This document shows positions 55,324 to 63,469 of a stretch of DNA of 64,000 nucleotides, piece after piece; the first letter of the stretch is position 1, and each line of letters opens with the position of its first letter. Where the stretch lies: the NCBI RefSeq assembly GCF_029910235.1, contig NZ_CP112874.1:2418001-2482000 (forward strand). Direction: 5' to 3'. The position numbers were made by a program, and so were the translations under genes. Origin of the DNA: Pseudanabaena galeata CCNP1313 (GTDB taxonomy: Bacteria > Cyanobacteriota > Cyanobacteriia > Pseudanabaenales > Pseudanabaenaceae). Below the pieces are notes generated by a model. That model worked only from the letters and a program-made list of their open reading frames with translations. It searched no databases and was not told the origin of the DNA.

Positions 55324-56823
55324 ATGCAAGTTCGTCAGAGTGTCTCCTATAGCAACATCGATTCTAAATCTCTGCACGATTGGATTGTTAAAGCGATCGC
55401 TCAAGCGCAGATCACAGGGTCACCGATTTTATTTAGTTACTCTCAAAATTGGGAGTGCATTAATCCTTTATTGTTGTTGGCAAGTAAGTCCGAAGCTCAG
55501 CAACAAAAATTTTATTGGGAACAGCCGAATGCCGATTTGGTATTAGCGGCGGCGGGTTCGGTAGCGGAAGTTTCAGTCCCTAATCATGATTTAAGCGATC
55601 GCTTTGATTGTGCCAAGAAATTTATCAAAAATCATTTAACTAATGCGATCATTGCCAAGATTGCTGATCTCGAATCTTCAGAACTTCAAATTCCTGTACA
55701 TTTTTTTGGTGCATTTTCGTTTTATCGCAATGGGAGTGATGCGAGTGACTATCTGGATTTAGCAGAACCTAACGATTATCAACCAGCGATCGAATTTCCA
55801 ACTTTACTCTTTTTTATTCCGCGTTGGATGGTACGACTCAAAGGTAAAAGTTGTACTTTAACTCTAAATCATTACATTCAGTCTTGGGATAAGCCCGATG
55901 AAGTATTAGAGCGTATAGAGAATTTGCGATCGCATTTACAAGAAAGCTCCCACTATGAAGCACCAACAGTGCATGAAGTGAGCAAAATTGTCGAGGTGCA
56001 GGGTCAGCAAATCTGGACAGAGATCGTCGAACGCGCCTTGGCTTTAATTCATCAAGGACATTTTGAGAAAGTGGTATTGGCTAGAGCCTTGGATGTGTTA
56101 GCCGATCGCAATTTTGATCCGTTTCAGGTACTGCATGTTTTGCGGTGTGAATATCCTGAATGCATTTCCTTTTTGTTAGATTATGGCGTGGGCAAAACCT
56201 TTTTGGGCGCGACTCCTGAAGTGGTGTTGCAATTTAAAGCTCAAAGCGATCGCCTTTGGTTACGCAGTGATGCGGTGGCAGGTTCGATTGAGCGTGGCAA
56301 AACTGTCCAACAAGATCAAATGCTGGGCAATCGCTTGCTCAATAGCGAAAAAGATATGCGCGAACATCAGATTGTGATTCGTTCGATCTGCGATCGCTTG
56401 CAAAGTATGGGCGCAGCGATCGATCCACAAGCGGAGACTAGTTTGCTAAGGCTTTCTAATGTGCAGCATTTATATACACCGATTACTGCCCAAATTGATG
56501 ATCCTGATTGGTTGATTGCTCTTGATATTTTGCAGCAGCTACATCCAACTGCCGCCGTTGGAGGTGAGCCAAGGGATCGCGCAGTGTGTTTTATGCAGCA
56601 ATGGGAAGCCTGCGATCGCGGTTGGTATGCTGCGCCCATCGGTTGGCTAAATGGTAATGGCGAAGGGACTTTTGGTGTCGGGATTAGGGCAGGATATATT
56701 CAAGGCGATCGGGCGAGAATTTTTGCGGGTGCAGGGATTGTGGCAAATTCGCAGGTGGAAAATGAGCAAAGTGAAACCACGATTAAGTTTGCAGCATTGT
56801 TAAAGGCTTTGGGCGCTATTTGA
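55324..56823 (+). CDS. menF: Isochorismate synthase MenF
   Basis: The 499-residue enzyme converts chorismate to isochorismate for phylloquinone (vitamin K1). The chorismate-binding core is visible: HFEKVVLARALDV, FLLDYGVGKTFLGATPEVVLQ, VAGSIERGKT, NSEKDMREHQIV, LHPTAAVGGEPRDRA and GVGIRAGYIQGDRARIFAGAGIV. Length is typical of cyanobacterial MenF. It has its own spacer and is probably monocistronic. Confidence 0.95.
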   Translation: MQVRQSVSYSNIDSKSLHDWIVKAIAQAQITGSPILFSYSQNWECINPLLLLASKSEAQQQKFYWEQPNADLVLAAAGSVAEVSVPNHDLSDRFDCAKKFIKNHLTNAIIAKIADLESSELQIPVHFFGAFSFYRNGSDASDYLDLAEPNDYQPAIEFPTLLFFIPRWMVRLKGKSCTLTLNHYIQSWDKPDEVLERIENLRSHLQESSHYEAPTVHEVSKIVEVQGQQIWTEIVERALALIHQGHFEKVVLARALDVLADRNFDPFQVLHVLRCEYPECISFLLDYGVGKTFLGATPEVVLQFKAQSDRLWLRSDAVAGSIERGKTVQQDQMLGNRLLNSEKDMREHQIVIRSICDRLQSMGAAIDPQAETSLLRLSNVQHLYTPITAQIDDPDWLIALDILQQLHPTAAVGGEPRDRAVCFMQQWEACDRGWYAAPIGWLNGNGEGTFGVGIRAGYIQGDRARIFAGAGIVANSQVENEQSETTIKFAALLKALGAI

Positions 56824-56824
56824 T

Positions 56825-57194
56825 TTAAGGCAAGGCATCAACTCTAACTAGTCCGCCTTTGATTGTTTCAATCTGTAACTTATATCCGTAGAGTAGCGCC
56901 ATGCCAATTAGAGGTTCAGTTTCTGATTCGGCAACATCAATTTCACGGTATTGACCGTCCCAAACAATCGTCGCTGCATACAAGTAATAGAGTTTCACTA
57001 CCATCACCTAAAGTGACGATATCCGACGCATTCCAAGGTAGTTTGAGGTTATTAATAATCTCTGACGGTAATGTAAGAAACCCATTAAATCCAGTATCGA
57101 TTACAGCATCCGTAGACTGCCAACCTCCAGTTTGACCACCTATAATAATTGGCAGAATTGCTTCAGAGCGTGCATTAACAAATCCAACCATCAT
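56825..57194 (-). pseudogene. Clan AA (retropepsin-like) aspartic protease, frameshifted
   Basis: The first frame starts at 57194 (MMVGFVNARSEAILPI) and has the catalytic motif AVIDTGFNGFLTLP, then runs out of family sequence after GDGSETL at about 57000. The family's second half resumes one base over: YYLYAATIVWDGQYREIDVAESETEPLIGMALLYGYKLQI, ending at 56825. A single-base insertion therefore broke the gene. Whole members are about 120 residues. Its start overlaps the stop of the small gene upstream (ATGA). Confidence 0.75.
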
Positions 57195-57466
57195 GGCTTT
57201 TTCGCAAGACTCCGTGATCCGAAGTGATAGACAGCCCGATGTCCAATGCGAATAACCCAAGGTTGGGCATCAGGATATTTTGTAAATAATGTATTAGTTG
57301 CAGTCAAAACATTATCGGCAACTTCAAAAGCTCCTGTTTCAATATCGATCGCCACAATTCTATTCAAATTTTCCGCCTCAATTTTGGCGCGGATCTGAGC
57401 CTCATAGAGTTCTTGACCTCGACGAGCTATTTCTTCTTTGCTATAACGGCGTTGTCGTACTGTCAT
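57191..57466 (-). CDS. Small conserved hypothetical upstream of an aspartic protease
   Basis: The 91-residue protein begins MTVRQRRYSKEEIARRGQELYE, and its middle NRIVAIDIETGAFEVADN and end IGHRAVYHFGSRSLAKKP are typical of a cyanobacterial family that precedes clan AA proteases. The N-terminus is helical and basic. The 4-bp overlap with the protease start suggests a coupled pair, possibly toxin-antitoxin-like. The function is unknown. Confidence 0.7.
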   Translation of the reverse strand: MTVRQRRYSKEEIARRGQELYEAQIRAKIEAENLNRIVAIDIETGAFEVADNVLTATNTLFTKYPDAQPWVIRIGHRAVYHFGSRSLAKKP

Positions 57467-57546
57467 AATTTTTGCGATCGCGAATTTCTGTTAAGCCTAT
57501 CCTAACCTTTCTCTCAGTTAATTTTAGAGAAGAAGAAATGAAAATC

Positions 57547-58038
57547 TTAGACTTTGGCGACTAACTCAGGACAGAGAAAATTGAGACTAACACCATGATT
57601 TGCCAGAGCTTCTTCGTAGTTACGCCAATCAGAATCAACGGCATTAGCGATCGCAGGTTTTGCGGGATGGGTTAAAGCCACAGCAACAAATTTGCGATCG
57701 GATAGATCAAATTTTGCGAGATCAGGCGATCTTGGAAACTCAGCAAAATCATTTTCAGCAATTTGCGTAATAGTGGCTTTTTCGCAGCGATTCGTATTTG
57801 TGTGATTCAGTAAAACCCATTTGAGAAATTTATCCCCAGCATTTGGTTGTCCACTTTGAGAATTTTTGTTCATGTATTCTTTGATGATTAACCAATGGCT
57901 ATCAATTACTAAAACTCCTGTGTGCATAAGATTTTGAAGATATTTTTCACAGGATAATTCGCAGGTTTCAGAAGCTTGAGGGGCTTTTTTGCTGGCTACA
58001 AGCAGGACATTTGTATCGACAATTTGATACATTCTCAC
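57547..58038 (-). CDS. PIN-like nuclease, partner of the DUF3696 ATPase
   Basis: The protein is 163 residues. It has PIN-type acidic positions: Asp in QIVDTNVLLVA near residue 8, Glu in IIKEYMN near 54, Asp in FDLSDRKFVAVAL near 113 and Asp in NAVDSDW near 132. This is enough for a metal-dependent RNase site. It overlaps the ATPase stop by 4 bp (ATGA), so it is the second gene of a two-gene operon. PIN proteins are usually RNases. Its role as the effector of the ATPase is inferred from the pairing. Confidence 0.75.
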   Translation of the reverse strand: MRMYQIVDTNVLLVASKKAPQASETCELSCEKYLQNLMHTGVLVIDSHWLIIKEYMNKNSQSGQPNAGDKFLKWVLLNHTNTNRCEKATITQIAENDFAEFPRSPDLAKFDLSDRKFVAVALTHPAKPAIANAVDSDWRNYEEALANHGVSLNFLCPELVAKV

Positions 58039-59354
58039 GCTCCAACATTCATCTGGCGATTGATTGCTGCCTCGGTCATAGCGACTAGATCACCCATTTC
58101 ATCACCAAAGAATCCTTCGGGATAGTTGCAAATATTTCCATAGTCATCAATATCGAGAGTAACTAACTCTGAATCCCCTTGATCGTTCATTTTGCAAAAA
58201 TAAAGTGCAGCATCATCATTAGTAAATCCATCTTTTTCTTCAGCCATGCGGCGTTGCAATCGTCTTAGTAAATGTTCACTATGACTTTCAATGATGATTT
58301 GAATATTGCGAGTTTTGATGACTTCGATAAATATATCAGCGAGTCCTGCTTGGGCTGAGGGATGTAAATGGGTTTCTGGTTCTTCAAATATGAGGGTTGC
58401 GCCTTTGGGTGCGTAGTAGCATAAAACTAAAATTGGCAATACTTGCGAGACTCCAAACCCAACATCAGTAATCCCTACTTCTGCGGAATTAGGCGACTTC
58501 TGAACCAATATTTCATAATCACCACGATTAGGCATAATTCTATTTAATCTAAATCCATAAATTAAGCCCAAATCTTTTAGAGATTTTGCTACTGAAATTT
58601 CAACTTCTGCATCTTTTTTGCGAGAAGCAAGTAGTGCAGCAACAGTTAATTCTCCATATTTCCCAACATTCTGAGGTCTCTCACCAGACCACTGATAAGT
58701 TCTTTTAGGATATTCTCTCAAGGGAGAAAGATAGTAAGTATTGTGAAACAGATCCTCATAAGCGCCTGTCAATATAGGAGATATAGCTAACCCATAGTTC
58801 TTAAAACTTTCTTTGCTATTTTGGGAGAGGTGTTCAGACAAAAGCTTCATCATAAAACCTCCGTCCATGGACAAATGATAAGAAATTGGTGTTATATCTT
58901 TTTGCTGTACTTGCCAAGTAATACTTTCACCATGTTTAATTGACGAATATTTAAATAAATTTATATCAATCTGATCTCTATCGATATCAATTTCGGATTC
59001 AAAGGAAATTACTGAACTAAGATTTCCGAATGAAATTCCAACTAATCCTACATTAGACTGAGAAATTAGTTTAGGCATCCACTCGAAAGCAAATTTTATT
59101 TTTTCTGGTAATTGATGTCTGTGACTAATATCGTAATTAGTACCCAGATCAACATAGCTATATTGATCGCCGCCTAAATGCAAAATACGATTGCGATCGC
59201 TTGACTCGACAGTTTGCTTTAGCATCAACAAAAATTGCAAGATCGCCGTTTTACCAGAGCTATTCGTACCAAAAAAGCCAGTCAAAGGAGCCATCCGAAA
59301 CTCACCTGTATCTGCCCAAGACTTAAAATTCTGAATGCGTAGTTGCGTAAACAT
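58035..59354 (-). CDS. DUF3696 AAA ATPase (OLD/RecF-like)
   Basis: The protein is 439 residues. Walker A is FFGTNSSGKTAIL near residue 30, Walker B is ATLIFEEPETHLHPSAQ and the switch is IIIESHSEHLLRRLQRRM. The C-terminal NYPEGFFGDEMGDL is the DUF3696 signature. There is a long insert (about 80-250) without catalytic motifs. Such ATPases are known from OLD and Septu-type defence operons, where they control a nuclease. Here the nuclease would be the PIN protein downstream. Both genes are intact. Confidence 0.85.
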   Translation of the reverse strand: MFTQLRIQNFKSWADTGEFRMAPLTGFFGTNSSGKTAILQFLLMLKQTVESSDRNRILHLGGDQYSYVDLGTNYDISHRHQLPEKIKFAFEWMPKLISQSNVGLVGISFGNLSSVISFESEIDIDRDQIDINLFKYSSIKHGESITWQVQQKDITPISYHLSMDGGFMMKLLSEHLSQNSKESFKNYGLAISPILTGAYEDLFHNTYYLSPLREYPKRTYQWSGERPQNVGKYGELTVAALLASRKKDAEVEISVAKSLKDLGLIYGFRLNRIMPNRGDYEILVQKSPNSAEVGITDVGFGVSQVLPILVLCYYAPKGATLIFEEPETHLHPSAQAGLADIFIEVIKTRNIQIIIESHSEHLLRRLQRRMAEEKDGFTNDDAALYFCKMNDQGDSELVTLDIDDYGNICNYPEGFFGDEMGDLVAMTEAAINRQMNVGA

Positions 59355-59459
59355 CGTGAGTCTATAGTTGGGTAAAGATTATTCGCATTTTTATCTTAGC
59401 GCGATTATAGATAGTAAGATGAAGCGATAGTGATATCTACATGAGTTCTAGGCGAGTCT

Positions 59460-61124
59460 ATGACCCTATTCAGTACTATACAGATTTCTTTTGCTGCATT
59501 GCTCCCTTATACCAGCATAATTGCGATCGCGATTATAGGCATTCTTAGCTGGCGTTCTTGGCAAAAAAGACAGCGCTATCAATCGCTAAAATCATTGCCA
59601 TCACCAGCAAGGCATTGGCTACTAGGTAACATTCCGCAAATATTAGAAGCAGTCAAAAAGAGACAATTCTTTAAACTCATATTTGACTGGAGTAAACAAT
59701 ACGGTTCTATCTATGTTTATTGGGTCGGCTATCCCGTTCTCATATTAAGCAAACCGTCAGTCATTGAAAGCACTATTGTCAATGGGATGAAAGATGGTAG
59801 CTTAATTCGCTCAAAACAAGTAGTTCGGGCTTGGAATGATATCAGTGGACCAATCTTATTAGGACAAAGCGGAACCGAGTGGCAATGGCGACGGAAAGCT
59901 TGGAATCCAGAATTCACATCTAGTGGACTTTCGGAATATATGGACATGGTACATCAAGCCTGTTCACAAATCACCACCACCATTAAAACTGCTGCCCCTG
60001 ACGCAAGCATTCAAGTTGATGGACTGTTTGTAGAATTAACCATGCGGGTGATTTCCTGTTTACTGTTAGGTATTCCGATTGATCGCGAAGCTAATAGTCC
60101 AGAAGGTTCGCCTCTTGATGTGGAAAAAATTTACAAGGAGATGTCAGTGATTGGTTATCGACTTTTGCGCGTAGCAACTAGCGAAAAACCTTGGATGAAT
60201 ACTTACCCACACAATCATCCCGTGACTATTGGGCGGCAAGAGGCTATCTTGAAAAATTTCTCTCGCCACGTATAGATCTCGCTCTGCAACTCAGAGACAA
60301 AAAACAGATTGAGGCTGATTCAATCAGTCCTTTATTCCAAAAATCAATGCTGGTCAAAATTGCCGAGAGAGAACCTCGCTACACCAGAGAAACTCTGATT
60401 GCCGAATCAATTGAACTATTGATTGCTGGTACTGATACTACCGCGCATACTTTAACGTCAGTTCGATATCGCCATTTGCGGCGTGCTTCGCACGCCGCAA
60501 ATGGCGAAAAATGGTAAGAATCGCTTAGCGATTCTTACCATTTTTCGCTGTCGTCGAACTGACGTTACTTTATCCTTTGCGGTCGGTGAGCTTGCCTTAC
60601 ATCCAGACATTTTTGAAAAAGCGCAAGGAATTGTCGATCAAGTATGGCAAAAGCATGGATCGTTGTCGCTAGAAAGCCTGAAAGAACTCAACTATCTTCG
60701 TGCGATCGTCAAAGAAACTATTCGTCTTTACTCTATTGCATCTGGTTCGACTTCGTTACAGGTTGTCAAACCCATTGTTGTTGAGGGAATTACTGTTCCT
60801 GAAGGCACTAAATTATTTTGGTCAATTTTAGGTGCAGGTAGAGATGCTGAGACATACGACCAGCCTAACGAATTTCAGCCAGAGCGTTGGCTTGACGAAC
60901 ATAAAGGTAGTCTTCCACTACCAATGGTGGGATTTGGTTCAGGCTATCATCGTTGTCTGGGCGAGCATTTAGCAATGTTAGAGGCAACAATTATGTTGGC
61001 ACAACTGCTACGACACTTTAATTGGACATTGGTCAACGGTCGTTCGTCCCTAGAAAATTTGCAGCAAAATTTATTGATTTATCCACCCGATGGTATGCCA
61101 GTGCGGTTTCAGTTAAGGTCGTAA
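59460..61124 (+). pseudogene. Cytochrome P450, inactivated by a frameshift and a MITE
   Basis: The protein has an N-terminal membrane helix (about 10-30) and the proline-rich LPSPARHWLLGN. The first frame stops at 60275. The family sequence continues in the next frame from about 60215 (RDYWAARGYLEKFLSPRID), consistent with loss of one C in the run at about 60220. That frame reaches the I-helix AGTDTTAHTL, where a 113-bp element stops it at 60517. After the element the frame resumes with SFAVGELALHPDIF, ETIRLY (ExxR) and the haem loop FGSGYHRCLGEHL. Removing element plus target repeat restores the reading. The substrate of the ancestral enzyme is unknown. Confidence 0.9.
60454..60566. mobile_element. 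MITE-like element, family B (113 bp), copy 3, inside the P450 gene
   Basis: Perfect ends AACGTCAGTTCGA and TCGAACTGACGTT enclose it. A 5-bp duplication ACTTT lies at 60449-60453 and 60567-60571. It has two intact internal hairpins. It is the best-preserved copy and defines the family's true ends. The insertion adds 118 bp (1 mod 3), so it also shifts the frame. Confidence 0.93.
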
Positions 61125-61203
61125 ATTGCTGTACGATTTTTTGTTTCGAACCCCGCAAAGATTGTCACCTGCTTAGCAGGCAACAATCTCTGGCTTTGAC
61201 TAA

Positions 61204-61275
61204 TCCAAGGTGTCGGAATCGAACCGACATATCAACGATTATGAGTCGTTTGCTTTACCAGTCAGCCAACCTTGG
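61204..61275 (-). tRNA. tRNA with CAT anticodon (Met or lysidine-type Ile)
   Basis: On the minus strand a full cloverleaf is seen: acceptor CCAAGGT/ACCTTGG, D arm GCTG...AAGC with GG in the loop, anticodon stem AACGA/TCGTT around CTCATAA, 5-base variable loop, and T arm GTCGG-TTCGATT-CCGAC. The discriminator is A, and no CCA is encoded. The anticodon CAT fits an elongator methionine tRNA or the isoleucine tRNA whose C34 is modified to lysidine. The initiator is excluded because its three G-C pairs next to the anticodon loop are missing. Confidence 0.92.
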
Positions 61276-61367
61276 GCATATTGTGATTATAGACGTAAGT
61301 ATTATATGCTATCAGGCAAGCACCTTGCAGGTTGCCTAATAGCAATTATTAGCTAAAAAAGTTTGTG

Positions 61368-62123
61368 ATGGCAACACCCCAACCCCAAAAGCGTCTCCGC
61401 AAGAAAAAAAAGCCACCTGAAAAATTTAGGCTAAGTTATAGTCTGGTGCTGCTATTTGCCATGATTGTTGTCGGTTCTGTCGCTGGGCTAGTAGCTTATA
61501 GCTTTGGTAAACAAGCACTGGAGGGCGTTAACCCTTCACCTGCGGGGATAAAATTACCTAAGCCAAGCCCAGCCTCCAAGCCCAAAGAGTCGCCAAAAGC
61601 TTCGCCCCAAAGTCAAACTGATGGTAAAACTTCTTTTTTTTTGGATGAAGCTGAAGTTATTGCGGAAATGCAAGCCCGATCGCAGCAAGAGTTAGGAGGA
61701 CTGACTCGACCAGCTTTTGTAGCCAAGGCAAACATTAGCGATCGCAAAAGAATATACAAAAGGGTTGACCGCGCCTATAAATCAATGCGCGATCCTCTAG
61801 CGATTTCCGCCGATGCTGATGCAAGGATTGCGGCGAGAATTGCAGCTTTACGTCAGAGGGTTTATGCCAGCAGTCGCAGTACTTCCGATAATTTCGATCG
61901 CCCTGTTGCGAATAATGCTAATAGTTCGTCCGTATCTTTATCATCTGCCCCAGTCGAACTAACACCTATCCGCGATCGCTGGGAAGATCGGGACGCAGCT
62001 TTAGGAGGCAATCCTAGACAAGTTACTGTCGAGATTATTGAGGTTGCGCCAGAGCCGCCATCTGGCAGCATGTTTATGCCCCGTCAAACAACATCTAACG
62101 ACGTTGAACTCAATCGACGCTGA
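61368..62123 (+). CDS. Single-pass membrane protein, unknown, Ser/Pro-rich
   Basis: The 251-residue protein has a basic N-terminus (RLRKKKKPPEK) and one transmembrane helix about residues 28-47. A Pro/Lys/Ser-rich linker (PKPSPASKPKESPKASPQ) is followed by an outer region with DRKRIYKRVDRAYKSMRDP and little else recognisable. The ATG at 61368 is chosen over an adjacent GTG. Topology suggests the bulk is periplasmic. No family was recognised. Confidence 0.75.
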   Translation: MATPQPQKRLRKKKKPPEKFRLSYSLVLLFAMIVVGSVAGLVAYSFGKQALEGVNPSPAGIKLPKPSPASKPKESPKASPQSQTDGKTSFFLDEAEVIAEMQARSQQELGGLTRPAFVAKANISDRKRIYKRVDRAYKSMRDPLAISADADARIAARIAALRQRVYASSRSTSDNFDRPVANNANSSSVSLSSAPVELTPIRDRWEDRDAALGGNPRQVTVEIIEVAPEPPSGSMFMPRQTTSNDVELNRR

Positions 62124-62177
62124 CATAGGCTTTCTACACTTTTCTTCTCAATATAGCTGTCGCCACCTATATCAAGT

Positions 62178-62208
62178 GTGAGGCGGCGCGAAGCGCCGCC
62201 TCACACTC
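62178..62208. terminator. Hairpin GTGTGAGGCGGCGC
   Basis: A perfect 14-bp stem with loop GAA lies after the membrane protein gene. It has the GGCGGCGC core shared by many hairpins in the window, and could terminate the upstream transcript. Confidence 0.55.
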
Positions 62209-62234
62209 TTTGGGCTTACAAGAATGGCGACAGC

Positions 62235-62273
62235 AATAAATGAAGGCGGCGCTTTGCGCCGCCTTCATTTATT
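62235..62273. terminator. Hairpin AATAAATGAAGGCGGCGC
   Basis: A perfect 18-bp stem with loop TTT lies between convergent genes ending at 62123 and 62305. It is a likely bidirectional terminator or dispersed repeat. Confidence 0.55.
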
Positions 62274-62304
62274 TTGCAATGGTTTACTTTGCAAGCCATT
62301 TATT

Positions 62305-63462
62305 TTATGTAAATCTTACTTGGCGGTTCGAGCGAAATGAAAATCTCTGGGGAGAAAGATTATTAGTCGCGATCGCCTGTCTGGCTAGTTCGGCACGTTC
62401 ACGTGATTTAGTCATAGCGCTTGAGCCACCAAAGGTTTCGCGCAGAGTTAAATAGTTTTGAATAATCAGGGCTTCATTATCGATAGAGCCTTGAGCCACT
62501 TGAGCAGGCGTTAAACGCGATCGCGCGATCGCATCGGCAACACAGGGAATCACATGGCTAGGACGATTGACATGGTGATCAAGCAGCAGCGCCACTGCAA
62601 ATTCTGAGCTTAATAGTTGGGAAAGGGTAAAGCCTTGCAAAGTTTGGGTAGGCGTAAAATAAAAGCGATCAAGTCGGGAAATCGCGTGCAGTACCTGTAC
62701 CGATTGCACTAGTGCATCCATCCCTGCGATCGCAAACCGCAGCGCCCAAAGTGGTTGCCGCATCAGGTTTTTATCGGCGGCATTAACTAGACGATTGCCA
62801 TTGAGGGACATCCAACCCGTGATGCCATCTAGAGAAGTAACATCCAATCCAAATTGTCCAAAATAATATTGAAACTCTGACGGATAACGCCTTTTTAAAT
62901 TATTGAGTAATGCAGGTAATTCGCCCTGTTGTCCTGCGCTACCTAATGTCCATTGAAATATCCCAAAACTGAGATATTGACTATCCCAAGTATTAATCGC
63001 GTCAAGGCTACCTTCATTAGCCGAAGTTACCAACATTACCTTAATTTCTGATGGACTCATTTGCACCTGTTGCAGCAACCCTGAGCCATAGGCGATAAAA
63101 TCGCGCAGCTTAAAAATCCCTAAGCGATATAGCCCCAGATCCCTAGTTTTGGCAAATGGTTCTTGTTGTCCTGTATTTAGCAGCTTAGCAATCACATCAC
63201 TGCCAACGGTGGTAAAAGAAATTGCAATTTTATTGGGGGGATAAACTCCCTGCAATGTGTTCCTGACCATCGCAACTTCAGGATTTTGGGCGATAGGTGG
63301 TCTTGCGACTATAGGAATGAGCAATCTTTGACCAATTTGTAGGCTTGCAGGGTTAGTAATTTTATTAATGCGGGCAATCTCGCGCCAATCACCATTAGCA
63401 CCCAAAAAGCGTCTCGCGATCGCTGATAGTGTATCTCCAGCTCTAACAATATATTCCTGCAT
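62305..63462 (-). CDS. LysM-domain protein with a lysozyme-like region
   Basis: The protein is 385 residues from ATG 63462. The N-terminal LysM is EYIVRAGDTLSAIARRFLG...INKITNPASLQIGQRLLIP (about 2-52). The C-terminal region around 130-330 contains SANEGSLDAINTWDSQYLSFGIFQWTLG. This looks like a lysozyme/goose-type fold with a candidate catalytic Glu in ANEG. It has no signal peptide, so export would need another route or it acts on phage-like or internal substrates. Peptidoglycan binding is well supported; hydrolysis is not proven. Confidence 0.8.
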   Translation of the reverse strand: MQEYIVRAGDTLSAIARRFLGANGDWREIARINKITNPASLQIGQRLLIPIVARPPIAQNPEVAMVRNTLQGVYPPNKIAISFTTVGSDVIAKLLNTGQQEPFAKTRDLGLYRLGIFKLRDFIAYGSGLLQQVQMSPSEIKVMLVTSANEGSLDAINTWDSQYLSFGIFQWTLGSAGQQGELPALLNNLKRRYPSEFQYYFGQFGLDVTSLDGITGWMSLNGNRLVNAADKNLMRQPLWALRFAIAGMDALVQSVQVLHAISRLDRFYFTPTQTLQGFTLSQLLSSEFAVALLLDHHVNRPSHVIPCVADAIARSRLTPAQVAQGSIDNEALIIQNYLTLRETFGGSSAMTKSRERAELARQAIATNNLSPQRFSFRSNRQVRFT

Positions 63463-63469
63463 AGCTGTC

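Noticed and set aside
60191-60517. Programmed frameshift to explain the first P450 frame change
   Set aside because: The slippery sequence is not convincing, and the gene is also broken by a MITE in the next exon-like segment, so ordinary decay is simpler.
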